The notes beneath the pieces were generated by a model that was given only the letters and a program-made list of their open reading frames with translations, had not been told where the DNA came from and did not search any database. Of a stretch of 64,000 nucleotides of DNA, positions 1-55,939 are shown one piece after another (the stretch's first letter is position 1; each line of letters begins with the position of its first letter). This stretch comes from Glandiceps talaboti (Eukaryota; Hemichordata; Enteropneusta; Spengelidae), in the NCBI RefSeq assembly GCF_964340395.1, contig NC_135564.1, positions 4,364,861-4,428,860 of the forward strand. The letters are read 5' to 3'. The position numbers and the translations under genes were made by a program.

Positions 1-293
1 CGTCCTCCTTTATACAGGGGCCACATGTCCAGTTTTCTAGTATGTGGGAAATTTTATAATATAATACACATACTCCCCACTGACCCCCCCCCCCCCCATA
101 CTAGAATAGATTCACCCATACAGCAATGCAATCCATCTACCAGTATATATATGTTTTTTAAACAATACACCCAGGTTTCAACCATTGCAATGGAAGGATG
201 TTTGAACAAGTGCCCACCCCCTAATTTGAGAAAAGGTTACAATGAAAGCGCCCACGGCAGACTACCGGTAACACAGTTAAGTCTGGTACTTAC

Positions 294-45361
<45,068 letters not shown>

Positions 45362-45560
45362 TGTAGCGCTTCAGTTCGTCAGCAAGTCTGTGGGAGAAAG
45401 TGTAGACACTCGATTGCACCTGTAAAATGAAAGACGTAAACACCCACTTTTACTGCTTATCAAAAGCGAGTTCGCGAGTGACTATTCGATAGCGGAGACT
45501 GGCAAGTCACGTGTGCTAATCATTTGCATACATGTTAAGTAACTTCGAGCTCCCGACCCG
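45362..45560 (-). promoter_or_regulatory. CUBN: Cubilin 5' UTR and proximal promoter region
   Basis: Upstream of the cubilin start codon I see no TATA box at a usual distance. CACGTG lies at 45508-45513 within AGTCACGTGTG, an E-box close to the USF/TFEB-type GTCACGTG. ATTTGCAT lies at 45522-45529, a perfect octamer (POU) site. Both are about 150-170 bases from the ATG. The transcription start is not determined. Confidence 0.45.
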
Positions 45561-48077
45561 AACATTCCTGAGATTGTTGTGATATCCAGTCAGTAGTAAA
45601 CATGGAAAAAGCGGGAAAAGTTCTACGACAACGCTGTCGAGCAATCGCAACTATCGCATGAACTTTCGTTTTTATTTTTATTTTTTTTTTACTTTTATTA
45701 ATGACAGTTGAATGTGAGGAACAAGGGATGAAAGTACCGAAGCGAACATAAGGCCTACAATACTAGATTTTACATGTAAGGTTTAATAGTGTGGTGGTGT
45801 ATTTTACATAAATGTAGATAGTTTGTAACCCTGTGTTTGATGCCAATGTTATGAAATGCAACCCTTGTTTAATTCTCAGCATGGAACACAGTGTGACGTG
45901 ACAATTATCGTAGCGCAGTGGGTTGTACAGTGCTAGGACGGGACTATCACTGGCCGGTGCGAACCGATGATGAAGGCTGTCTCTATGGTAACGTTCCATT
46001 CCAAGGATACCATCACTAGTTGAATGAAGGTTATCTTACATGTAATTTCATTCTTGATGGAGTACCAATCGTTTACACCACTGGGCGTTTGGAAGGGCAC
46101 AGACTTTAATTTCCATGGAAATACAGGCTGGAACCCAAAATCATATTCAAGCAATCGAAACATTTTTTATTGTATTTCCTCACTGTAAACTTGAAGAAAT
46201 TTAAATATAGATTTACGATGGAAACATGTCTATCATATTTTATATATATAAGCCATTTACTCTGGGAAATACCCTTACGCGAATTCAGAAAATTTCACAG
46301 GACCAAGAGCTGCGAGTGATGAAATATTTTCACCCAGGGAAGAAACAGTGAAGCTTCGAAGCAGGGGAGCGTGAATGGGTTTGTCGAGCCGACCTAGCGA
46401 TCGAGTAAGCTTTTCAATTAATATATATTGGTGAATATATATATATATATTCTTGGCAAAGTTGGTCGATTACGGAACAGTGTTGCAAATAATTAAAAGC
46501 GTCCCAACCACTTCAACTTTGACCAAAGTGTTAAAATGATTTGACTCGGGCATAAATTGAAAAAAAATAGTTACAATCACTCAAGATATTTCAATTTTAC
46601 AAAGGGAGTTAAATACTAGTAAGAAAACACCAAGTGACGTTTTCCTGAACAGTTGAACGTTATCAGTTGAAGAGGTTGATTTGTGAGGGCGTTTGCTTAT
46701 GCTGAAATATACAGTCTATGTATTGTTATACAATTACAAATTTTTTGTCAGCATTCAGTAAAAATTAAAATGCTAAAATTTCTCTACTTGAAGTTCCATG
46801 TAAATCAGTCAGAGTTGGTTTAGACGTGAGAAGGTCTCCGTGATTTTAAAAAACGTGTTCACGGCGATATTGGTCAACCTTGCCCGGAGCTGAATGCTTG
46901 TCTATCGTATTTATAACAACGGAAAAGGACATTCAACAGTTTTCAGATACAATAGTGCACAAAAGACACTGTACAAAAGAAGTGTAAACAACTACACGGG
47001 AGTCGCCATTACACTGCATTATCCCCTTTCCGACAATATAAAAGAGCACGCAACATAGTGTATACACATATTATTAGCTCAGTGGTCTGAGAGACCATGG
47101 TATGAACTTTATATAAATAAGCTTATTACCCCCGTGGAGCGACCAAGCCTGGACGTTTGACCATGTGAGTGTTACGAATATCGTACAACCAATACACTTC
47201 ATTTTCAAATCAAAACCGTCTAACGATTTTTTATACACGGCCAGATATTTTTCTTCCTTTTTTGACAAGTCCACATTGAACATTTTATCTTTATTGAAAT
47301 AGTGATTTGTATTCAAGTGTATGTTACATTACATCCGGGTATTACATTTACTGAGAGTCTGGCGCTGTATCGAATCACGTTGGTATCCGGACTAGAGATG
47401 ATGATTCGATACCACTTTAGCATCCCGACTAATTTTAAATTTACCAAAAATCTCCCAAAATAACAAGTTGACATGACACTTTTACAAATGTATTAAAAGC
47501 GACAAGACTCGGTGATGAGTGGTAGAGAAAGAACGATGACGTCAGATAAAAAAATAATACTTTCTGTTTAATGTTGTAGTCATTTTCATGTAGCATGTAA
47601 AAGTATATGTTTCGAAAACTTTCACCGGATTGCTATTCCGCCGGCAAGTTTCTATTCTTCGCAGTGGTCCTATTTACACTCCAGCTATTCTATTGGATTT
47701 AATTACATTGTATTGAAATAATAGATAATTATAAGTATGTATTAAATAAAATGAAAAGCCTTTAACTTGTTTCGTGAAAATCGGAGGGTTTTTTTTATTC
47801 AAACGGTTTTACTTTTATAAGAGAATGTACATTATGTAAAGTCTGTGCCAGTTTTAAGAAGATTATATCGTGCGACCACAGAGCTCGCTGATTGGTTGAC
47901 TGGTGTTTAAAGCGCCAGTCTAAGATTTGAACGCGATTAGAAAGGGGAAGAAGGCATCACTCCTGGAACAACGAATTGACCATAAACGAATGAAACAGAG
48001 GTAAATGAAGACATAGAGCCGTATTCACCACATCAGATTTTTCTAATCAGATTGGCTTGAATATCCCATAACCATTA

Positions 48078-48366
48078 CATAAATGTTAGACTGTCGACAG
48101 TCGTTCGTGCCTTTTTTGCTACGTTTTATCTAAAACTAAAGTCGTCACCTCACTCCGATCCGGAGTAATTTACTTATAACCGCGTACTTATTCAACAGCG
48201 AGTGCCGGAGTCACCGAGCCTTCAGCACTCACAGTTCGTGCCTTCGGCGCTCGCAGTTCCTATCAGTACGCATTAATATTGAGTGCTACGGAGCGAGGCG
48301 ACGACTTTGTTTTGGATGAAACGTAGCAAAAAGGCACGAACGACTGTCGACAGTCTACACAAATGT
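48078..48366. mobile_element. Inverted-repeat element with 9-bp target duplication
   Basis: The element spans 48087-48357. It begins TAGACTGTCGACAGTCGTTC and ends in the inverted copy; pairing continues through GTGCCTTTTTTGCTACGTTT for about 60 bases. CATAAATGT (48078-48086) and CACAAATGT (48358-48366) form a 9-bp duplication with one mismatch. Size, TAGACT ends and duplication length resemble the element at 18582, though inner sequences differ. A lone end occurs at 61482-61555. Confidence 0.85.
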
Positions 48367-48856
48367 CGGTTAAACCTCTTTATGACACCAAACTTTAAAA
48401 ATACCGTTCACACATTGGATACCATGATTTCCACAATTTCGATTATTTTATAGTTCACGTTTAGTTGGCCCAAAGATTAATGGGAAATCTATAACATTCT
48501 TAGGGTGTATTTTGATACTGTATAAGTCAAGAGCCACAGGTGGGCGTTTCCCAACATAAAACGTACAAGTACGTCGTTCTAACAGCCAGAGTAGGCAATT
48601 AAATTCGCCTGGATTTGTAAGTTCACCGGTATCATTTTATTCGCACAGTTTACTAAAACGTTTGATACAGATCGGTATTAGTGTCAGCTTTGCATGTAAG
48701 TGTGTATAAACAAAAGTTGATTAATGTCAAGCAATTAAAAATTTGTCCAATAGGTGATGTAAAGACGTAGGGTACAATTCACATTTACAAGTAGATTGAA
48801 ACAACGCAAGTAGGTGGAAATCACCATGTAAAAGTATGTATTTGTGGGGGGAGGGG

Positions 48857-48998
<142 letters not shown>

Positions 48999-49040
48999 AA
49001 ATAAACAAGTTATGGTACGGAGCCGTTACTCAGAGTTTAA

Positions 49041-49115
49041 CGCTTGAATGCGATCTTCATACGACTAAATAACGGAAATTCCGTTATTTAGTCGTCTGAA
49101 GATCGCATTCAAGCG
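49041..49115. mobile_element. 75-bp hairpin between two TA arrays
   Basis: CGCTTGAATGCGATCTTCAT then ACGACTAAATAACGGAA, mirrored by TTCCGTTATTTAGTCGT then CTGAAGATCGCATTCAAGCG. The arms are near-perfect over about 37 bases. About 45 unique bases separate it from the TA arrays on each side, as if a small element landed in one long TA array. Confidence 0.7.
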
Positions 49116-49155
49116 CTTTTCCTTCAGTTAATGACTTATCTCTTACACTGAATTA

Positions 49156-49305
<150 letters not shown>

Positions 49306-49564
49306 GCAGGCGGATCTAAATGACTGATTTTTTGGACAATTTTAGATGATGTAGCTTACTTGAATTATCGACCAATAGGCGTGGAAACAAAAAAAACCAC
49401 ATACAATCAACTATGTAAACAAATTGAAACGACTCAATAAACAAATAAAATAATTGGAGACAGTGGGAATGAACAATACATACGTGTATTTAAACGAGGG
49501 TTGAACATCACCATCAGCTTTTTTCTTAAGCTTAGCTTTGGAGCGATACATACACACACTCTCT

Positions 49565-49567
<3 letters not shown>

Positions 49568-49625
<58 letters not shown>
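49568..49625. repeat. (GT)n microsatellite
   Basis: About 28 GT units. Confidence 0.97.
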
Positions 49626-49628
<3 letters not shown>

Positions 49629-49706
49629 TATTAGTGCAACGTCAGTAATGTCACATCGATCCTTTCAGAATCCTGTGGTAAAAGAACAGTTTTAATAAAT
49701 GTGCTA

Positions 49707-49725
49707 GTCTAGTTCCTATACAGTA
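49707..49725. mobile_element. Solo terminal fragment of the 30-kb MITE family
   Basis: GTCTAGTTCCTATACAGTA matches the outer end of the MITE at 30276 and 31716 (GTCTAGTTCCTATA). Only this short end is present. Confidence 0.4.
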
Positions 49726-49946
49726 TCGTTACGATTTATACCTTCACTCACAGACCACAGTTGGCATCCAGACTAATGTGCAAACTGTCAAATACGATTT
49801 TCGAAATATTAATCCGAAATAGCACTGCACAAAAGATGAAAATTGTCCTAGCTCAATCGCCTGATATGTGACATCGTGATGCTGGTTAACTGTTGAAGTA
49901 ATCGCCAAATCGCCATCCACGTTGGCCTTAAGCATAGCGTTCAATG

Positions 49947-50249
49947 TCAACTGACAGAAGATGGAATTTCATAAAGTAAAGCCTTATAAATAGGCATTAA
50001 TACACGGTCTACTGCTCTGGAAACCCTTTTCAAAAGATACCCCACAGATAGAGTAACCAGAGATGAATGCCGAAGGATAACGCTAGGGCAATGGTAATGT
50101 AGGGCTCTCGGCTTCTTACATGTATTTGTAGATGAACTTTCTAGAGATGTAGGCCCAGCCTTACACTCACACTTGCTGAATTCTCTACAACTCTCTGCTG
50201 GTATTTGCTGCGTACCCTCAAATTTGCTGCTCTGTGACCTTAAATCCAT
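49947..50249 (-). other. Unproven ORF with promoter-like upstream sequence
   Basis: A 100-codon frame starts at 50249. On the minus strand an inverted CCAAT (50309-50313) and a perfect CRE, TGACGTCA (50291-50298), lie 40-65 bases upstream. A good donor (GTGAGT) follows the 26th codon, so it could be a first exon starting MDLRSQSSKFEGTQQ. I recognise no family and could not find a convincing second exon. Confidence 0.22.
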
Positions 50250-51701
50250 CTAACGGAGGAGGGGCAACCGGCTGGCTTGCTGCAGAACGCTGACGTCACA
50301 AGATAGCTATTGGTGGTATTAAGGAGGTGTTTTAAGGGCTAAAGGCTTTGATGATATTTTTGAATAGTATAGTACATAGGGAACTCATAAAAATATTTCT
50401 TACTTGCAGCATCCTGACAAGTAACTTACCAGAAAGAGATTTATTGTTACATCATCTTTCCTGCATTCTTGCTTCAGATGTAATCTCACATTAAAAGGTA
50501 AATCACTAACGGCAGTAAGTTAGCTATATGGCATTAGAATGTTTCTAATGTAGATACAAATACAGAATGTTCTATTTCACTCTCGCTTACACGTGACTAT
50601 TTTGTCACATTGCAACTCATATGTTAATATAATGGATTATGAATGACTTTGAATAATAGCTCTGGAAATATGCGCTCCAACTCCGAGGACTCCGACACGT
50701 GTTCGGAGATGGATGAAGAAGACATGTTGGAGTCGAGTCCTCGAAATGAATATTTCATGAGCTAGATGAATACCACCAATTCTGGGGTTAAATATTCACG
50801 GCAAACTGCGTCTTAAACTGTAAGATACGTCGTTCCGTTCGCCGTCCCAATCCCCGGGGTCCAAGCCTTCTGTAGCCCCAACACTCCATACATAACACCC
50901 GTGTTTTTATGAGTTTTGAATGAGAAACAAGACGGGCGCCCTCTCTGTTGATATATGGAAACAAAAGTAGCGAAATGTAACATCATTTTGAAGCCCGTAT
51001 TTGATAACTCCATAGTTAAAAAAACACCATATATTTGAACCGGGGTGTCACATTTTTGAGAAAGGAAATTGTGGGAGGGCCACTTTTTAGAAAACGGAAT
51101 CGAGGAGGGTCGCAACAGACAGGGCTTCATTAATGCCTTACTATAGGAACATAACTTTTCGACTTTACTTTGATATTCGTTGTAAAAGAGAACTCTGAGA
51201 CGAAACCAATGTTTGATGGTACATCGAAAACTTGTGGTAAGACTTTGAACACCAATAAGGTGTTCTATAGTTTAATTCCTGGTGTTCATGAAGTGTTCCA
51301 TTTTTACACATCTTCGTTGCATGCCACCTTATTTTTAGTCTGAGTTCCTGATGACAGTGCTCCGATTTTTTCACTACGTTATCTTCACATAATTAGCGTA
51401 GTGCAAACTCGGAACACGGTCTTCAGTAACTATAATACCTTCTCTTTGATGTTTTGAACATACTAATGCGTTCAAGCATTGGACACTATGCATTCAGTAT
51501 AAATACGTGGTGTTCAAAATAGAACGATGGTGTTAACAATATTTTACTTGACATAAATTACATTGATGATCCTCGGTTGACCGCTCTTCACACATTCTAC
51601 ATTCGTTACGGTCAACCGTCTGTTCAATTCAATTTGCGGGATACTTTCGTTATTTATTTACATATCTGTTTGCTTATTTTGTTTCGTTCATTTATGCTGT
51701 C

Positions 51702-51921
51702 ACAGTCACAGGGGCGTGTAATATTGCATAGATTGTTGTTTTCCAGGTCTACAGACTAAATATAACAACCTTTTGAATATATATTCCTACCTGTACAGGG
51801 AAAGAGAGTTATAGTATACGTAGTAGTATAGAGATTGATACATTTGCAGCAGCAAGATTCGTATGATATTTTCCTAAGAAAACGGAAATCTAAGCAATAA
51901 TGCACGCCCCTGTGGTCACAG
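51702..51921. mobile_element. Probable MITE with about 40-bp terminal inverted repeats
   Basis: ACAGTCACAGGGGCGTGTAA with TATTGCATAGATTG at the left is mirrored by CAATAATGCACGCCCCTGTG at the right. About 220 bases, no ORF. Target duplication not identified. Confidence 0.65.
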
Positions 51922-52325
51922 TAATCGCTGTGCATTATTATACACACCACGTACCGCCATCAATTCCAGAGATACAACCAAGGTGACTGGTTTTTCAATC
52001 GATTAAACAAAGCCATGCACATGAACAATAAAAACATTAGCTCTTCATTTATATCCCTCAAGACCATTTTTTAGTCTGTCGCAAAGAATTCAACACTAAA
52101 TAAAGAGGGGTTTACATTTTGTTAACGAGTAAACAAACACAAACACATTGCGTCTACTTCTTTTAATGTGTAGCCGTACATCAATAGATTCAAATATTTA
52201 TAATTCGCCATAGGTGGCGCTGTCATCTGAAAGACAACATCGTTCACTCGTCAATATCTAAGATCATCAAATATGTAGATATATACGTAGATAAAACGTA
52301 CCCTCTTTTTCCACAGTTATGGCCA

Positions 52326-52338
52326 AGGTCAAAGGTCA
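52326..52338 (+). promoter_or_regulatory. Perfect DR1 element
   Basis: AGGTCA, one A, AGGTCA: the consensus RXR/HNF4/PPAR direct repeat. It sits in a GGTCA-rich dispersed repeat (52.3-53.0 kb), so it may be repeat sequence and not a working site. Confidence 0.4.
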
Positions 52339-54920
52339 TTTTAAACAGAAACTTCAACTCTAAAACTATGGCTGTACACACTTGAATTGTATCTATACAT
52401 GGAAAATTACAAATGTATCATGGAGTAAATCATTAATTTATCTTGAAAATGATATTCAAGGTCATGGGTAAGTATTTCATCAGAAAGGTTACCCCTGTTA
52501 ATACTAGTATACAAAATGTTTCCAAGGTTATTGATGAAATGTTAATTTGGCCTTTGGAGATGATGGTCAAGATCAAAAGTATGTTTCTGGATAGAGAGCT
52601 TAAGCTTGTTTCTAACAGTGTGATGCATACACATTCTTGGACGACATCTCGAGGTATAAAACTTCCAAAGTTATTAAACAATTTTCCATTTGACCTTGGA
52701 GATAAAGGTCATGATCAAAGCTTAGTGTCTTACTCGAAATCTTACTTCTATTATTATAGGTGTCTCTAGATACAAAACTTCATAGTTTATTTTCCTTTGT
52801 TTTCCTTTTCCTTTGTGCGCTTTATAACAAATATGGCCACATTTTATCATAAAGGCCAAGGTCACGGTGTACATATGTACTCTATAGTGATTGACATTTG
52901 TGCCAGATTTTGTTGAAACTGAGATTTGGATGTCTGAGATATGGCTGACTACTGATGTACAAACACATATACGGACAGACATCGGCCATTCCTATAGCCC
53001 CCTCTGGCGGGCTGTGTGGCTGTATAAGAGCTAAAAATAAGTGTCTTGTGCATGTCTATTGTGACTGTTGATTGATCATTTTCAACGCATGTCTGTCCAG
53101 CTGAATATTTACCATTAACCTGGTTGTATATGTGCAGTCATGAAGAGTGAAGTGGAGTGAACCATTTATCAAACAACTACATTGTGCATTATAAAATGTA
53201 TCTATGAAAAGTTATACTAAACATCAATATACTGATATGCCACACACCAATTGCAACCATCCAGAAATTACGAGCGAATTGTGTCTGTAAAACTTCCATC
53301 CCGATGTCAATATCCTCAGAGATCAACCACAAGTTAATGACAGCTGAATAAAAAAGGTCACCACGTTCTGCCATCCCCTTTTTTCCTAAGTAGAGATGTC
53401 TTTAAGGTAGAGATGACTTTTGACCTGCTACGGTAGATGGACATGCCCGTTTGCCTTCAAAACAGAGTTCCACTTGTTTGCAAACTTCAAGTCAGTATCT
53501 CACCACCAAAACCAAATTTACACTGCAGTCTCAGTTTACAAATGCATGTACTTAGTTTTCAACGCGGATACATGTATCTATACTAATTTGATTATTCATA
53601 ATATATGTGTGCACTGAGCTCATATGATTTTTTTTCAAATATAAGTGAAAAATGACTTTAAATCCCAAGTCCCTGTTTTAATTTTCACACCAGCTCTTAC
53701 ATTTTCACTCATTTTTCCATTTTACCACACGTTACTCGCGATAATCGATTGTTTTCATAACATGTATTGTCGTATCTCACAGTGTAGTGCAGTGCAGAAA
53801 GGGTGAAACATGTGAGCATGTAAGGCATACATTAATTATGTACTTACATGTAACTCACGTGTAGTGTGGCACTACCTGGTAAAGTGACGAACTTTATGAA
53901 ATATGACTAAGATTTCCAGTTTCTAAATATGACTATCAGATTGTCTGTTTCTTTCTTTAAATTTGTAACTATTCATTGAAACGTAAAATTGAAATGATAC
54001 TAGTATCTTCTTAAGGAAGAGTTCAGCTTGCCTGTTCCAACTTCGAAATTTACATGAAGTTGATCACTTGCAAGGTCAGTGCGGTGTAAGCCCCATTATG
54101 TAAAACCAGGCTTCTAATGAAAACATTACACATATGCACATGGACTTGATGCAATTGTTTATTTTCTAACTGTTAATAAACTTTTCAACTTGACTACTTC
54201 TACATCCCCACTGTGCACGGCACCTATGTCATCGTTTCTTTTGCATTAGAAGTTGTCTGAGGGTGTGTAATAAATGTGATGTTGCATGAGTGAAATACCA
54301 AGCCTACATCATTTTAGCTGTATCGTGGTGTATCTTTTCTATACACAATATCTCTTTGATATCGATCTAAGACATGGCCACGTGATCGTAAAGTGTATAT
54401 GAATGACAGGGGGTTTTCAAGGTCATTTCATGTTCTTGTTTACGTACCCTTTCGAAATCTTAGGAGGCTTTTAATAATTACAGGGGGGGGGTTGATTAAG
54501 GGTGGATAAGATTTTGCAAAAAAAACGTTCTTGTGACAGAAAAATTATTTTATAGAAAATGAAATGATAAGATGTCACATATTACAATATACCTTCCCGT
54601 TGTTTTGTGGTACATCCCGTCACTGACACGTACACCAGTTGTTCTGCCAATGGTTGCCAACAACAAGCAATGATTCAAACATACACTGAACGTTCAACTA
54701 GGATGTTGTGGTGATAATTTATTATACCATGCACGAGCCATTTGGAAAAAACAAATATGGAATAATCACTCTTGTCGTTCTACGTCACGACAACGCGTGT
54801 CTATGTCACAACAACGTGTGTCTACGTCACTGGTTCTGCTGTGTAATATGAGTCAAAACATTCAAGATTGCTATTACTTTCCCCGATTTTTCTTTGATAT
54901 TACTGGCGCTGATATAATTA

Positions 54921-55053
54921 TGTTATTCTCCGATATTTTTCTTCATTCAGCCAGAAAATACTTGTGACCTAAGGGTTGTCGACTCGTACTGACAAAGCCC
55001 TTAGGTTACTCATATTTTTCTTGGCTGAACGAAGAATAATATTGGGAATAACA
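54921..55053. mobile_element. 133-bp hairpin element upstream of creatinase
   Basis: TGTTATTCTCCGATATTTTT then CTTCATTCAGCCAG pairs with CTTGGCTGAACGAAG then AATATTGGGAATAACA. Inner arms TGACCTAAGGG and CCCTTAGGTTA enclose a loop of about 22 bases. Confidence 0.7.
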
Positions 55054-55274
55054 TCAGACATTTTCTACATGTCATTGTATGTGTAAAGGTATAATGGATT
55101 GGCTGTACGTACCAGATGTATACACGATCTACTGGATACCTGGTTTGTTTCATCCAACCCACCCTTTGTAATTAGTGAAGGCTCCCTTATAAGTTAGACC
55201 ACAATAGTTTCTATAAATAGCTTCTGAGATGAAGTCTACCAATTAACCTAAGGTCCCAGCTGCAGCTACCAACT

Positions 55275-55484
55275 CTAACAAACACTGTGGTCTGATTGTG
55301 TGTCATTGTTATCAATTTTTGCTTTATTTACCTCTATTTTCTTTGCATATTTTCGTTTGTTTTCGATTTTCTTGTTTAAGGTGTCAGCTCTTCCTTCCAA
55401 CATCAAAATCGACCGTCTAGATATATTTACATATCTCTTACATAACTCATGAAAATCAGCCGACACATCAAAGTTCATGTACAT
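55275..55484 (-). other. Unproven ORF, possible exon head-to-head with creatinase
   Basis: A 69-codon frame with coding-like composition: FDVSADFHELCKRYVNISRR, then a basic coiled-coil stretch (RADTLNKKIENKRKYAKKIE), then a polar tail. A donor-like GAG followed by GTAAAT comes after KKIE; alternatively the frame stops at 55275. It points away from creatinase, 230-440 bases from its first supported exon. I recognise no family, and no partner exon was found. Confidence 0.28.
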
Positions 55485-55717
55485 GATATTTGCATTTGTA
55501 TTGTAAGGTAAGGAACCACCAACACTGTCTGTAGAAGTTTGTCACCCACTGAGGACAAATTGTCACTACAAACTCAGACCTGTTGGGCTTTGTTGTTTGT
55601 GAAAGCTTCAATTCTAAGCACAATGGCAAGCAAAACTTGTGATGCAACTTTCAGAGTCACTTGCTTCCATTATTTGTACACGTACTAACATATTTTATAT
55701 TCTTTTCCTCTCAACAG

Positions 55718-55939
55718 CATCGTATTTCTTGAGTCTGAAAACATTCCCAACCAGATACAAGTATATTATTCACCATGTTACGCCATGTTATTTCACTTGC
55801 TGGTCGGTCAAGAACTCGATTGATGCCAATATGGACGAGGTCAGCATCACCAGCTATTCCGGTGCAGTCCATACAGAGATGGCAGCACTCTTTTAATACA
55901 GATATGCCAAGAGTGTTGGAATTGAAAAATGGACCTAAG
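55718..55939 (+). CDS. Creatinase exon with start codon and leader (coding from 55775)
   Basis: A strong acceptor (TTCTTTTCCTCTCAACAG) ends at 55717, so a non-coding first exon probably lies upstream. The frame before the ATG is closed by TGA at 55730. The start ATG (55775) has a good context, CACCATG. It encodes residues 1-55: a basic leader (MLRHVISLAGRSRTRL), then SFNTDMPRVLELKNGPK, which begins the conserved enzyme. Donor AAG followed by GTAATT, phase 0. Confidence 0.88.

Noticed and set aside
1-60. Possible next cubilin exon at the left edge (minus strand, after CATACTAG)
   Set aside because: In the required phase 0 the sequence runs into TAA within nine codons and does not give the expected GPxC of the EGF domain.
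50813-51130. Minus-strand ORF of 105 codons
   Set aside because: No recognisable domain or supporting splice sites; looks like repeat-derived or chance sequence.
55622-55687. Short frame of 21 codons upstream of creatinase as start or uORF
   Set aside because: It lies before a strong acceptor at 55717 and so is probably intronic or outside the main transcript; nothing supports translation.
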